This document shows positions 44,876 to 54,600 of a DNA stretch of 64,000 nt, piece after piece. The translations under genes were made by a program, and so were the position numbers. Source of the stretch: Massilia sp. H6 (lineage in GTDB: Bacteria; Pseudomonadota; Gammaproteobacteria; Burkholderiales; Burkholderiaceae_D); contig NZ_CP103371.1 of the NCBI RefSeq assembly GCF_024802625.1, positions 1,984,001-2,048,000 of the forward strand. The letters are read 5' to 3'. Below the pieces are notes generated by a model. That model did no database searches. It saw only the letters and a list, made by a program, of their open reading frames with translations, and had not been told where the DNA came from. Every line of letters begins with the position of its first letter. Positions within the stretch are counted from its first letter, which is position 1.

Positions 44876-45923
44876 CGCTCACGCGCGCCTGGCCCGCATC
44901 CATGCGGCCAATGATTGCGGCATCGCCAAAACCTTCGCGCGTGAACAGCGCCAACACGTCGTCGCTACTGGCCGGGTCGCAGGCGACCAGCAGGCCGCCC
45001 GAGGTCTGCGGATCGGTCAGCAGCGCCTGCTGCGCCGGCGTGATGCCAGCGCTCAGGGTAACGTCCTTGCCGTAGGCGTCCCAGTTGCGGCTGGAAGCGC
45101 CGGTGACGAAGCCGTCCTGTGCCAGGTGCAGTACGTTCGGCAGCAGCGGCACCTTGTCCATGTCGAGGCGGGCCGCAAGCTTGGCGCCGCGCGCCAGTTC
45201 CAGCAGGTGGCCGAGCAGGCCAAAGCCGGTGACGTCGGTCAGCGCATGCACACCCGGCATCTCGGCCAGCGCCTTGCCCGGTTTGTTCAATTTGGTGGTA
45301 TTGGCGATCATCGCGGCATAGCCATCGGGGCCGAGTGCATCTTTCTTGAGCGCGGCCGATAGCACACCCACGCCAAGCGGTTTGCCGAGGATGAGCACGT
45401 CTCCGGGGCGTGCGCCGGCATTACTCTTGACCTTGGACGGGTGCACCAGGCCCAGCACTACCAGGCCGTAGATCGGTTCCACCGAATCAATGGTGTGGCC
45501 GCCCGCGATCGGGATACCGGCTTCGGCGCAGATCGATTCGCCGCCGCGGATGATCTCGCCGATGGTTTCGAGGGGAAGCTTGTTGACTGGCATGCCAACC
45601 AGCGCCAGTGCCATGATCGGCGTGCCGCCCATGGCATAGACGTCCGAGATCGCATTGGTTGCCGCGATGCGGCCGAAGTCGAAGGCGTCGTCCACGATCG
45701 GCATGAAGAAGTCGGTAGTAGCGATCAGTGCCTGCTCGTCGTTGAGCTTGTAGACGGCCGCGTCGTCGGCGGTCTCGATGCCCACCATCAGCTCTTTTGG
45801 TATCGGAAACCCTTTTGATTTCCCCAGGATTTCGGCCAGCACGCCTGGCGCGATCTTGCAGCCGCAACCGCCGCCATGCGAGAACGAAGTAAGTTTGATG
45901 GGTTGGTCAGGCGTCGTGCTCAT
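44868..45923 (-). CDS. selD: Selenide, water dikinase (SelD; SenC in selenoneine clusters)
   Basis: Makes selenophosphate from selenide and ATP. The 351-residue protein has the catalytic loop GGGCGCK (Cys rather than selenocysteine), the ATP site DDAAVY and DFFMPIVDD, and GGHTIDS. Start codon is not preceded by a Shine-Dalgarno; the bases just upstream (CCTCCC) are anti-SD-like. It follows the glycosyltransferase gene by 49 bases on the same strand. SelD also feeds selenocysteine or selenouridine synthesis; no selA, selB, selU or ybbB is in the window. Confidence 0.95.
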   Translation of the reverse strand: MSTTPDQPIKLTSFSHGGGCGCKIAPGVLAEILGKSKGFPIPKELMVGIETADDAAVYKLNDEQALIATTDFFMPIVDDAFDFGRIAATNAISDVYAMGGTPIMALALVGMPVNKLPLETIGEIIRGGESICAEAGIPIAGGHTIDSVEPIYGLVVLGLVHPSKVKSNAGARPGDVLILGKPLGVGVLSAALKKDALGPDGYAAMIANTTKLNKPGKALAEMPGVHALTDVTGFGLLGHLLELARGAKLAARLDMDKVPLLPNVLHLAQDGFVTGASSRNWDAYGKDVTLSAGITPAQQALLTDPQTSGGLLVACDPASSDDVLALFTREGFGDAAIIGRMDAGQARVSVS

Positions 45924-45972
45924 AGGGAGGTCCAGTCGTTGATAGGGGGGGCGCCGGGCGCAAAATGACAGC

Positions 45973-46959
45973 TCATGTCAAGAGATTATCCACCAGTTCG
46001 CGCAACGCCGCTTGTTCGGTCGCCGGAGCGAACAGGGCGGCTCGGGCCGCGCACTGGCGCCGCAGCAGGGCGTCGAAGCCCGCGTCGCCAATGCAGCGAT
46101 CGATCATGCGCGCCAGCGCGGCCGCGTCACCGGCCGCGAAATAGCCGGCGTAGTCTGCGCCGAGCATGCCGCGATTGCCGCTGATGTCCGAGGCCAGTAC
46201 CGGCACGCCGCTGGTGACTGCCTCGATGATGACGTTGGCGCCGCCTTCCATGGCCGAGCTGATCGCCATCGCATGACAGCGCTTGAGGCGCTGGCGCGTG
46301 GCCGCGTGCGGCAGGGGCCCGAGCCAGCGGTAGCGCGGGTTGTCCGCTTGCGCGGCAATGGCGGCTTCGCCCAGCGCAGGCTCGAGCGCCGCGCCGATGT
46401 GGATCAGGCGCGCGGCAGGATGCTGGACCAGGCCGGCGGCGCGGATAAACGCCAGCGGGTCTTTTTCCGGGCGCAAGTGGCCGACCATGCAGATGTCGGC
46501 GAAGCGGGCCGTGCCCCTGCGCCGGTAAGGCTGCAATGACGGCGCCGACTGGTAGATGACCCGCGCCTTGGCGTGGAAACGGGGCGGCAGCAGCGCCAGT
46601 CCGGCGGGCTGCAGCAGCACTAGTGCCCCCGCCAGTTCCAGCGAAGCGGCCGCCTCGGGAGCGCTTGCGATGTCGCGGTACAGGTCGGTCCCGGTCAACA
46701 CCAGCACGCTCGGCCTGTCGGGATGGGCGGCGCTGAACGCGGCCAGCGACGCGGCCGAGCGACGCGCGTGCAGCGCGATCATCAGGTCGGGGTGTTCGTT
46801 GCCGACCAGTTCCTCGCTGGCCGGCCAGTGGCCGGCAATGCGCACGTCGTAGCCGCCAGCAGCCGCGCGCAGGAAACGCGCCCAGCGGCTGGCGGTCTGC
46901 CAGTTGCCATTGTTGTCCCGCGCACCGGCGGGGCTGACGATCAGGATTCGCTTGCGCAC
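45973..46959 (-). CDS. senB: Selenosugar synthase SenB-like glycosyltransferase
   Basis: A 328-residue GT-B glycosyltransferase. The N-terminal KRILIVSPAG and then DNNGNWQTASRWARFLR are, to my knowledge, characteristic of the SenB family, which joins selenophosphate to UDP-GlcNAc/UDP-sugar. The donor-site EGGANVIIEA and VPVLASDISGNRG are typical GT-B. GTG start at 46959 assumed, because the upstream in-frame part (56 residues) is Arg/Pro-rich shadow. Forms an operon with selD; a terminator at 47083-47110 isolates it from the helicase. The link is family-plus-context evidence, not proof of activity. Confidence 0.85.
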   Translation of the reverse strand: MRKRILIVSPAGARDNNGNWQTASRWARFLRAAAGGYDVRIAGHWPASEELVGNEHPDLMIALHARRSAASLAAFSAAHPDRPSVLVLTGTDLYRDIASAPEAAASLELAGALVLLQPAGLALLPPRFHAKARVIYQSAPSLQPYRRRGTARFADICMVGHLRPEKDPLAFIRAAGLVQHPAARLIHIGAALEPALGEAAIAAQADNPRYRWLGPLPHAATRQRLKRCHAMAISSAMEGGANVIIEAVTSGVPVLASDISGNRGMLGADYAGYFAAGDAAALARMIDRCIGDAGFDALLRRQCAARAALFAPATEQAALRELVDNLLT

Positions 46960-47082
46960 TGTCGGGTCTCGGGGGAAAGGAGCGCGATTATACGCCCTGG
47001 GCCGCGCCGGCGCCCTGACCTGCGCGCCATGCCGCACCGCGAGGGTGAGGCCGGCGAAGCCAGGGGGGCGATACGCCGGACG

Positions 47083-47110
47083 AAAAAAAAGGCTGCCGAG
47101 GCAGCCTTTC
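47083..47110 (-). terminator. Rho-independent terminator after the DEAD-box helicase
   Basis: AAAGGCTGC pairs with GCAGCCTTT around a CGAG loop; on the minus strand it is followed by a run of eight T. It lies 38 bases after the helicase stop and upstream of senB, so helicase and senB-selD are separate transcripts. Confidence 0.85.
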
Positions 47111-47147
47111 TTGCCAGGAGGACGCATGCGCCTCCCGCTGTCGACGA

Positions 47148-48701
47148 TTAATATTCGCCGAAGGTACGGCGTACGCCGTCAGCCGAACGCGGATGCGCCG
47201 ATGGCTTGGCGAAACCGCTGTCGCGGCGTGGCGCGCCTTCGGTGCGGGTGCCACGGTAGCCGCCTTCGCGCGGCGCGCCGGCTGCTGGTGCACGGCCGGC
47301 TTCGCGCGCTGCGCCGAAACCTTCACGTGGGCCACGGTCGGCGTAACGGCTGTCGGCCGGACGCGCGGCGCGGTCGGCGTAGCCACCCTCGCGCGGTGCA
47401 CCTGGCTTGGCGAAGCTGCGCTGGCCCGGCTTGGCGGCGCTGCGGCCGTCGCCTGGCTTCCAGCCTGGACGCGGGCCACTACGGGCCGGTGCCGAACGCT
47501 TCGGCTCGAAGCCTTCCACGACATCGACCGGGATCAGCTGCTTGGTGAAGCGTTCGATGCGCTTGACGTTCATGCCTTCTGCATGGTTCACCAGCGAGAT
47601 CGCCAGGCCATTGCGGCCGGCACGGCCGGTACGGCCGATACGGTGCACATAGTCTTCAGGGAACTTCGGCAGGTCGTAATTCACCACGTGGGTGATGGTC
47701 GGGACGTCGATGCCGCGGGCGGCAACATCGGTCGCGACCAGCACGCGCACCTGGCCGCGGCGCATGCTGTCCAGGGTGCGGTTGCGCGCGCCCTGGTGCA
47801 TGTCGCCGTGCAGCGCGGCGGCTGCGAAGCCGGCGATGTTCAGGCGGTCGGCGATGGTGTCGGCGTCGCGCTTGGTGGCGGTGAACACGACAGCCTGGTC
47901 GACCGATTCGTCGCGCAGCAGGTGGTCGAGCAGGCGGTTCTTGTGCGACAAGTCATCGACGAAGTGCACGCGCTGGGTGATGTTCTCGTGGCGATTGGCC
48001 GCGCTCATGATCTGGATCGTCTGCGGATCCTTGGTGATGCGACGCGCCATGTTGCCAACGACGCCATCCAGGGTTGCCGAGAACAGCATCGTCTGGCGGC
48101 TCGACGGGGTCGCGGCGACAATCTTTTCGATGTCGTCGATGAAACCCATGTCCAGCATGCGGTCGGCTTCGTCGAGCACCAGGATTTCCAGTTGCGAGAA
48201 GTCGATCTTGCCCGACTCCATGTGGTCGATCAGGCGGCCTGGAGTGGCCACCAGGATTTCAGGATTCTTGGCCAGCAGTTGCATCTGCTTTGGGTAAGGC
48301 ATGCCGCCCAGGATCGAGACGGCGCGGATGCGGCGCATTTCGACCGTGTATTGCTCGGTGGCGCTGGTTACTTGCAGTGCCAGTTCACGGGTCGGGGTCA
48401 GGACCAGCATTTTTGGCTGGGCTGCGGTAAAGCGGACTTTTTCGCCGCGGGCACGGGCCGACTGCGCGCTTTGCGCCGAAGTGCGGCTGGCGTCACCCTG
48501 GTCGGCATTGGCCAGCTTGTTCAGGGCCGGCAGCATGAAAGCCGCGGTCTTGCCCGAACCGGTCTGCGACGAGACCAGCAGGTCGCGTCCGGCGATGGCG
48601 GCAGGGATCGCCTGCTCCTGCACTGGAGTCGGTTGGGTGTAGCCGGCGGTGGCCACTGCATTGACGAGGGACGCGTGTAAACCTAGTGCTTCAAAACTCA
48701 T
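47148..48701 (-). CDS. DEAD-box ATP-dependent RNA helicase
   Basis: A 517-residue RhlE/DbpA-type helicase. Motifs: Q-motif region PTPVQEQAIP, I SQTGSGKT, Ia PTRELALQ, II VLDEADRML, III SAT, VI HRIGRTGRAGR. The last 130 residues are low-complexity, rich in Arg/Gly/Ala/Pro with repeated PREGGY and RYAD-type units, as expected for an RNA-binding tail. GAAAG upstream of the ATG; a long leader (see next entry) is typical of cold-induced helicases. Acts in ribosome assembly or RNA decay; exact subtype unclear. Confidence 0.93.
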   Translation of the reverse strand: MSFEALGLHASLVNAVATAGYTQPTPVQEQAIPAAIAGRDLLVSSQTGSGKTAAFMLPALNKLANADQGDASRTSAQSAQSARARGEKVRFTAAQPKMLVLTPTRELALQVTSATEQYTVEMRRIRAVSILGGMPYPKQMQLLAKNPEILVATPGRLIDHMESGKIDFSQLEILVLDEADRMLDMGFIDDIEKIVAATPSSRQTMLFSATLDGVVGNMARRITKDPQTIQIMSAANRHENITQRVHFVDDLSHKNRLLDHLLRDESVDQAVVFTATKRDADTIADRLNIAGFAAAALHGDMHQGARNRTLDSMRRGQVRVLVATDVAARGIDVPTITHVVNYDLPKFPEDYVHRIGRTGRAGRNGLAISLVNHAEGMNVKRIERFTKQLIPVDVVEGFEPKRSAPARSGPRPGWKPGDGRSAAKPGQRSFAKPGAPREGGYADRAARPADSRYADRGPREGFGAAREAGRAPAAGAPREGGYRGTRTEGAPRRDSGFAKPSAHPRSADGVRRTFGEY

Positions 48702-49072
48702 GTGGATTTTACTTTCGAATTAAATCATGATCGCGCGTGTCAAATGACGAGCGCAAAATAGCAACGCGAACCAACACTACGAAATGACTCAGAATTGAAA
48801 GAAATTTCGGCACAAAAGCTTTGCGCCGGGACGGTGTCTTGGTGCTGACACACAGGGCGGGAGGGCTTTATGGGGGGCGACCGAATTGTCGCCAAGGGTT
48901 GCGATGCTGCTTGTTGTATTACTGCGCGCCGCTTTGACTACTGATGCATCCGGTGTGTTTGGAAGCTCTATTGCAGCGCACAAACGATACTATACAACAG
49001 TTTGGAAAAGTCTGCACGGCCCCATCATGGGGGGGCTGCCCTGGGCCGGCATGGAGCCGGCCCAGGTGGAGA
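48702..49072. other. 371-base gap: helicase leader and mltD tail
   Basis: On the minus strand this holds the mltD 3' end hairpin (49041-49065) and the upstream region of the helicase. The 200 bases before the helicase are more AT-rich than the genes, with TTGACA on the minus strand about 40 bases before the start. No ORF with a ribosome site and sensible composition is seen. Confidence 0.5.
49041..49065 (-). terminator. Strong hairpin just after mltD
   Basis: A perfect 10-base-pair stem, CTGGGCCGGC and GCCGGCCCAG, around a five-base loop, 8 bases after the mltD stop. The bases that follow on the minus strand are C-rich rather than T-rich, so it probably protects the mRNA end or works with Rho rather than being a classical terminator. 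Confidence 0.55.
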
Positions 49073-50416
49073 TCAGCGCTGCTTGCGCTTGGACGAGGCG
49101 TTGCGGGCAATGCGGCTCTTGGACGTACGTGCGGCTGCCTTGGCCTTGTAGCGCGTGCCGCTGGACGCCTTGACGCGCTTGCCGCCGCTGCGCTCGGCTT
49201 CGAAGGCGACCACGGCGTTGTCGATGATGTTCTCGGCGATATTGCCGGCGTCGGATGCCGACACTTTCGGTACCAGGATTGTCGAGCCCGCCTTGAGGGT
49301 GGATTTAGCCGGGATGTTATTGGCCTGGCGAATGACTTCCGGCGTGGTGTCGAATTTCGACGCCAGCGACGCAATCGATACGCGCGCCCCGGTGATCTTG
49401 TGGGTGGTCCAGGTCGAGAGGTTACGGCCCCATTGCGCCAGGTTCAGGTGGAATTTTTCCGCGTTTTCCTTGGGCAGCAGGATCTTGGTCTTCTCGCCGC
49501 CGGTGATCACCGGCTTCTTGAACTGCGGATTCAGTGCCCTGAACTCGTCAAGCGTCATTTCCGCCAACTGGGCAGCCACGGCCACGTCGATGTCGCTGGT
49601 CTTGTCGATCGCGGTGAAATAAGGCTGGTTGTCGATGGCGGGCAGGGCAATGTTGTACTGCGCGGGATTGGCGACGATGTTCTTGACCGCCTGCAGCTTG
49701 GGTACGTAGTTACGGGTTTCAGCCGGCATCAGGTCGGCCAGGCTTTCGAAATCGCTACCCTTGCCGAGCGCCTGGTTTTTCTTGATGGCGCGCTGGACGT
49801 TGCCTTCACCCCAGTTATAGGCAGCCAGGGCCAGCTGCCAGTCGCCGAACATCGTGTACAGGCGTTGCAGGTAGGTCAAGGCGGCGTCGGTCGAGGCCAG
49901 CACGCCACGGCGCTCATCCTTGAACATGTTCTGCTTGAGGTCGTAATCCCTGCCAGTGCCCGGCACGAACTGCCACAATCCAGCCGCACTGGCGGTGGAC
50001 AGGGCTTGCGGATTAAAGGCGGACTCGATCACCGGCAGCAGTGCCAGTTCGGTCGGCATTCCGCGTTTTTCGAGTTCCTGCACTACGTGGTAGAGATAGA
50101 GCGAGGCGCGGCCCGAGATGCGCCTGAGGCTCTCTGGATGGGCGCTGTAGTCACGGGTATGGCGAGCGACCAAGTTGTTGTCGAGATCGGGAATCGCGTA
50201 GCCACTGCGGATGCGGCCCCAGACGTCGGTTTCGCGGTATTCGTCGGTCTTGTTCAGGGCGGGAATTGGCGCCAGGGCGGAGCGCAGATTCGAGGTCGGC
50301 ACGGACACGGCGGCCGCACTGGCAGAAGCTGGCGCATTTTCCATCGCGTAAGCCGTCGGGGCGGCCAACAGGGCCAGCGTAGCAGTCACCAGGGTCGTAC
50401 GGATCATATCGTTCAT
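49073..50416 (-). CDS. mltD: Membrane-bound lytic murein transglycosylase D-like, LysM protein
   Basis: A 447-residue periplasmic protein: signal peptide (TLVTATLALLAAPTAYA), SLT domain with the catalytic Glu in LPVIESAFNPQA and the AAGLWQF and AYNWGEGNVQRA motifs, then a C-terminal LysM repeat (about 350-400, KITGARVSIASLASKF and IRQANN). The last 40 residues are very basic (KAKAAARTSKSRIARNASSK). It cleaves peptidoglycan glycan strands. Start at 50416 assumed; GGAAAG is close upstream; an ATG nine bases in is an alternative. Confidence 0.9.
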   Translation of the reverse strand: MNDMIRTTLVTATLALLAAPTAYAMENAPASASAAAVSVPTSNLRSALAPIPALNKTDEYRETDVWGRIRSGYAIPDLDNNLVARHTRDYSAHPESLRRISGRASLYLYHVVQELEKRGMPTELALLPVIESAFNPQALSTASAAGLWQFVPGTGRDYDLKQNMFKDERRGVLASTDAALTYLQRLYTMFGDWQLALAAYNWGEGNVQRAIKKNQALGKGSDFESLADLMPAETRNYVPKLQAVKNIVANPAQYNIALPAIDNQPYFTAIDKTSDIDVAVAAQLAEMTLDEFRALNPQFKKPVITGGEKTKILLPKENAEKFHLNLAQWGRNLSTWTTHKITGARVSIASLASKFDTTPEVIRQANNIPAKSTLKAGSTILVPKVSASDAGNIAENIIDNAVVAFEAERSGGKRVKASSGTRYKAKAAARTSKSRIARNASSKRKQR

Positions 50417-50767
50417 CGCTTTCCAGTGTTGCGTCCAGGAACGAACGGACAAGGTAAGGGGGCAGTGTACGTAGGCATGCTCTTACGCGTCAAGAAGTAA
50501 GTCCAGCCCGTTACAAATTATTTTCTCAAGATCATTAACGATCGTTGTCATCATGAAAACGAAAGAAGAAGGCGAGTTGGCAGCTGATCGCGGCGTTAGC
50601 TGCCGAGTGCGGGAGCGCCTTGCTTCAGCGATGCAGCAGGCTGCAGCAAAGTAGGGCTTAGCTCTCCAGCACAGCCTAGGCTTGCCGGGCTGCCGATCTA
50701 TGAGGGCACGCAAAGAGTGCGTACAATCCGGATTCTCGCACCCGCGTTCAAGAATGAGTCGTTACCC
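50417..50767. other. 351-base gap between divergent mltD and DUF1415 genes
   Basis: Holds a 10-base palindrome AACGATCGTT (50537-50546) in an AT-rich stretch and a TACAAT (50722-50727), the likely -10 for DUF1415. Overlapping short ORFs of 33 residues (+) and 76 residues (-) are present but neither has a ribosome site or family resemblance. Confidence 0.5.
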
Positions 50768-51343
50768 ATGAGTACTACCAAACCAAACCTCCACGCCGAT
50801 GACGAGGCGATCCTTGCCGCTACCCGCGGCTGGCTGGAGCGGGCTGTCATCGGCCTGAATCTCTGCCCGTTTGCGAAGGCCGTCTATATAAAGGAGCAGG
50901 TGCGCCTGGTCGTGTCGTCGGCGCGCACGCCCGAAGCCCTGCTCGAGCAACTGATGGACGAATTGCAGCACCTGTCGGATACCCCGGCGGCCGACACCGA
51001 TACCACGCTGCTGATCCACCCATTCGTGCTGAACGACTTCGAAGACTACAACGAGTTCCTGGATGTCGCCGACGCGGCGGTCGAGGACATGCACCTGGAT
51101 GGTGAATTGCAGGTGGCCAGCTTCCACCCGGATTACCAGTTCGCCGACAGCGATCCGAACGACATCGCCAACTACACCAACCGCGCACCTTATCCGATCC
51201 TGCATCTGCTGCGCGAAGACAGTATCGACCGCGCGGTCGAGGCTTTCCCGGAAGCTGCAGAAATTTTCGAGAAGAACATCGAAACAATGGAAAAGCTCGG
51301 CCATGACGGATGGGATAAGCTCGATGTCGGCCCGGCCCCTTGA
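50768..51343 (+). CDS. DUF1415 family protein
   Basis: A 191-residue soluble protein. The N-terminal stretch RAVIGLNLCPFAKAVYI and the later LQVASFHPDYQFADSDPNDI are hallmarks of DUF1415, a family of unknown function common in gammaproteobacteria and betaproteobacteria. The LNLCPFA Cys is conserved, so a redox or metal role has been suggested only by appearance. Its 3' end overlaps the DUF1289 gene by 20 bases. Confidence 0.88.
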   Translation: MSTTKPNLHADDEAILAATRGWLERAVIGLNLCPFAKAVYIKEQVRLVVSSARTPEALLEQLMDELQHLSDTPAADTDTTLLIHPFVLNDFEDYNEFLDVADAAVEDMHLDGELQVASFHPDYQFADSDPNDIANYTNRAPYPILHLLREDSIDRAVEAFPEAAEIFEKNIETMEKLGHDGWDKLDVGPAP

Positions 51344-51542
51344 TCCCGGTCAGCCGGGAAAAACACCGGAGCGCGCCGACACGCCCTGCGTGGCAGTGTG
51401 TTCGACCACCTTTGACGATGTCTGCCGCGGCTGCGGGCGTACCGTGGCCGAGGTGGCGCACTGGGTGTCGATGAGCGTAGAAGACAAGGAAAGGGTATGG
51501 GTGCGGATCCTGGCCGAGGGCTATCCGCGCAGGAATACCTGA
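51324..51542 (+). CDS. DUF1289 family small Cys-rich protein
   Basis: A 72-residue protein with the four-Cys pattern of DUF1289: CVAVC, then CRGCGRT, followed by EVAHWVSMS. The cysteines probably bind a metal such as zinc or an iron-sulfur cluster. Starts inside the end of the DUF1415 gene (20-base overlap in another frame), so the two are co-translated. Function unknown. Confidence 0.82.
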   Translation: MSARPLDPGQPGKTPERADTPCVAVCSTTFDDVCRGCGRTVAEVAHWVSMSVEDKERVWVRILAEGYPRRNT

Positions 51543-51648
51543 TCGACGGGTAGTCGCGGCCGGCGCCGGCAATTGCGTGACGCGTGGCAATGAAGCATGC
51601 ATAATCATGCAACACCATTGCCTTAAATAAACGGTTAGCACCTTGCGA

Positions 51649-54600
51649 ATGCGCAAGGGCCAAGCCGACACCTTGATGTCCATGCCACGACTGACTTTCA
51701 GCAGATTGACTTCCCGGCTGCGCAAGCTCTACAGCCGCTCGCTGTATGGCGCACTGCTGGTGGTCGTATTCGGCAGCCTGGCGGTGCCGGCCCTGGTCGG
51801 CGGCGTCTTCCTGATCGGCGTGCAGGAACGCGAAGCGGCGGTGCGTAGCCTGGACGGCGCGCTGCAGCGCAATGCCGACATCCTGGCACTGGGCATGCAG
51901 GAATCGTTATGGGACATGAACCTGGAGGCGGGACAGTCGCTGGTCGATTCCGTCATGCGCGATCCGGCTGTGACCCATATCGAGGTGCGCGGCGCGGCGG
52001 GCGAGGAAGTCATCCATCGCCGAGCACGGCTGCCCGCGGGCGCACGGGCCTACCGCGCCGAGCGTGACATCGTGGTGCGGGGTCAGAAGATCGGGGCCTT
52101 GGCGATCGAGATGGGCGACTACCTGAGCCAGCAAGAGTTGCGGGCCAAGCAGCGCAACTACGTGCTGGTGCTGGCGATCCAGCTCGGCATCTCGCTGCTG
52201 CTGATCGCGCTGCTGCTCAAGCGCCGCCTGCGCTCGCCGCTGCGCGTGCTCACCGGCTTTTCGGACCGCCTGGCGCGCGGCGACTTCGACACCCCGCTGG
52301 TGCCGAGCGCCGACGATGAACTGGGGCGGCTGGGTAGCCAGATGGAGCGCATGCGCATGGCAATTGGCGAACTGTTCGCCGACATCGGCCGGCGCGAGGA
52401 GCAGTTCCGCTCCATCGTGACGCAAGTGCCAGGTGCCGTGTTCCGGGCCCGCCCGGGCGGGGCGATCGACTTCATCAGCGACGCCATCGAGGACATCAGC
52501 GGCTACCCGGCAGAGCGTTTCATGCGCGCCACGACCGACGACTGGGCCGATATCATCCATCCCGAAGACCGTCGCATGCAGCGCCACCTGGCCAAGCAGG
52601 CGCTCGAGGCTGGCGCTTCCTACGAAGTCGAGTACCGGATCATCGACGCCGTCGGCATCGAGCGCTGGGTACTGGAGAGCGGGCAGCCGCAGGGCGTCTG
52701 GGGCGGCGAGGATTTGCGGGTCGACGGCATCATCTACGACATCAGCGCGCGCAAGTACGACCAGATGCGCATCGAGGCGCTGCTTACCGAGCAGGGCGCG
52801 ATCCTGGACAACGTCATGTTCGGCGTGCTGTTCGTGCGCGAGCGCCGCATTGTCTCGGCCAACCGGCGCGCCGAAGAGCTGTTCGGCTACCGCGATGGCG
52901 CGATGGTCGGCGGCTCCACCGCAATCCTGTTCCCCGGCCGCGCCGAGTTCGAACAGCGCTGGATCGACAGCTGCCGCGAACGCGCCGGCAGTCCCGACAG
53001 CGGCGAAGAAATCCTGTTCCGGCGCGCCGACGGCAGCATTTCGTGGCTGTTGGCCAGTGGCAGCGCGCTCGATCCGGCCCATCCCAACGACGGCAGTATC
53101 TGGGTCTTCGCCGATATCACCGAGCGCAAGCTCGCCGAAGAAAAGCTGCGCCTGGCCGCGACCGTGCTCGAACACATCGCCGACGGCGTCATGGTACTCG
53201 ACGTCTCGGGCCGCATCATCGCCACCAATCCGGCCTTTACCCAGATCACCGGTTATACCGAACACGAAGCGCTGGGCCAGCAATCGAGCCTGACGCGGCG
53301 CGGCCAGTGTCCGCATCATGACGATGGTTTCTACCAGCAGCTATGGAGCGAGCTGGCCGACACCGGTTTCTGGCGCGGCGAAATCTGGGACAACCGCAAG
53401 AACGGCGAGCTCTATCTCTCGTCGCTGACGGTGTCGGCGGTGCGCGGCGCCGATGGCGGCGCCAGCGACGACGCCAGCGTCACCCATTACGTCTGCGTAT
53501 TCGGCGACATCACCAAGGTCAAGGAGTCGCAGGACAAGCTCGACCACCTGGCCCATCACGACCCGCTCACCGCGCTGCCGAACCGCTTGCTGTTCCACGA
53601 CCGGCTGCGGCACGCGATGATCCGCGCCGCGCGCGCCGAGCAGCAGTTGGCGGTGCTGTTCATCGACCTGGACCGCTTCAAGAATGTCAACGACACGCTC
53701 GGCCATCATGTCGGCGACGAGCTGCTCAAGCAGGTGGCCGGCGCGCTTGCCAGCTGCCTGCGCGAAGGCGATACGCTGGCACGCCTGGGAGGCGATGAGT
53801 TCATCGTGCTGCTGGAAGACGTCAAGGGCGCCGAAGGGGGCATCTACGGCGCCGGGCATGTGGCCGGCAAGCTGATGACGCTGTTCGAGCAGCCGTTCAC
53901 CGTGTCGGGTTACGAGCTGTTCATCACCGCCAGCGTTGGCATCAGCCTGTTCCCGCAAGACGCGCCAGACCTGAACATGCTGGTGCGCAATGCCGACGTC
54001 GCGATGTACCAGGCCAAGGCGCGCGGGCGCAATGGCTACCAGTTCTATGCGCCATCGATGAGCGGCGAGGGCGTCGAGCGCCTGCGCATGGAATCGATGC
54101 TGCGCCGCTCGATCGAGAAGCACGAGATCTTCCTGCATTACCAGCCACAGGTCGACATCGCCAGCGGCGAGCTGATCGGTGTCGAGGCGCTGGTGCGCTG
54201 GAACAATCCGGAGCTGGGGCTGGTAGAGCCGACGCGCTTCATCCCGGTGGCCGAGGACACCGGCTTCATTGGCCAGCTGGGACAGTGGGTGCTGGCGCAA
54301 GCCTGCCGCCAAATGGTGTGCTGGGAGTCCGATGGGCTGCTGGTGCCCAAAATGGCGGTCAACCTGTCGGTGCGCCAGTTCGACCGCGGCAGCATCGCCC
54401 CGACCGTGGCCGGGGTGCTGCGCGAGACTGGCCTGGCGGCGGCGCGGCTGCAGCTGGAAGTGACCGAATCGGTCATCATGAACACCGGCGACGCACTCGA
54501 ATACATCAACGACTTGCGCGCGATCGGCGTCGGGCTGGCGATTGACGATTTCGGCACCGGCTACTCGTCTCTGGCCTACCTCAAGCAGCTGCCGGTGCAG

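Noticed and set aside
50483-50713. 76-residue minus ORF and a 33-residue plus ORF in the gap before DUF1415
   Set aside because: Neither has a ribosome site or recognisable sequence; kept as non-coding.
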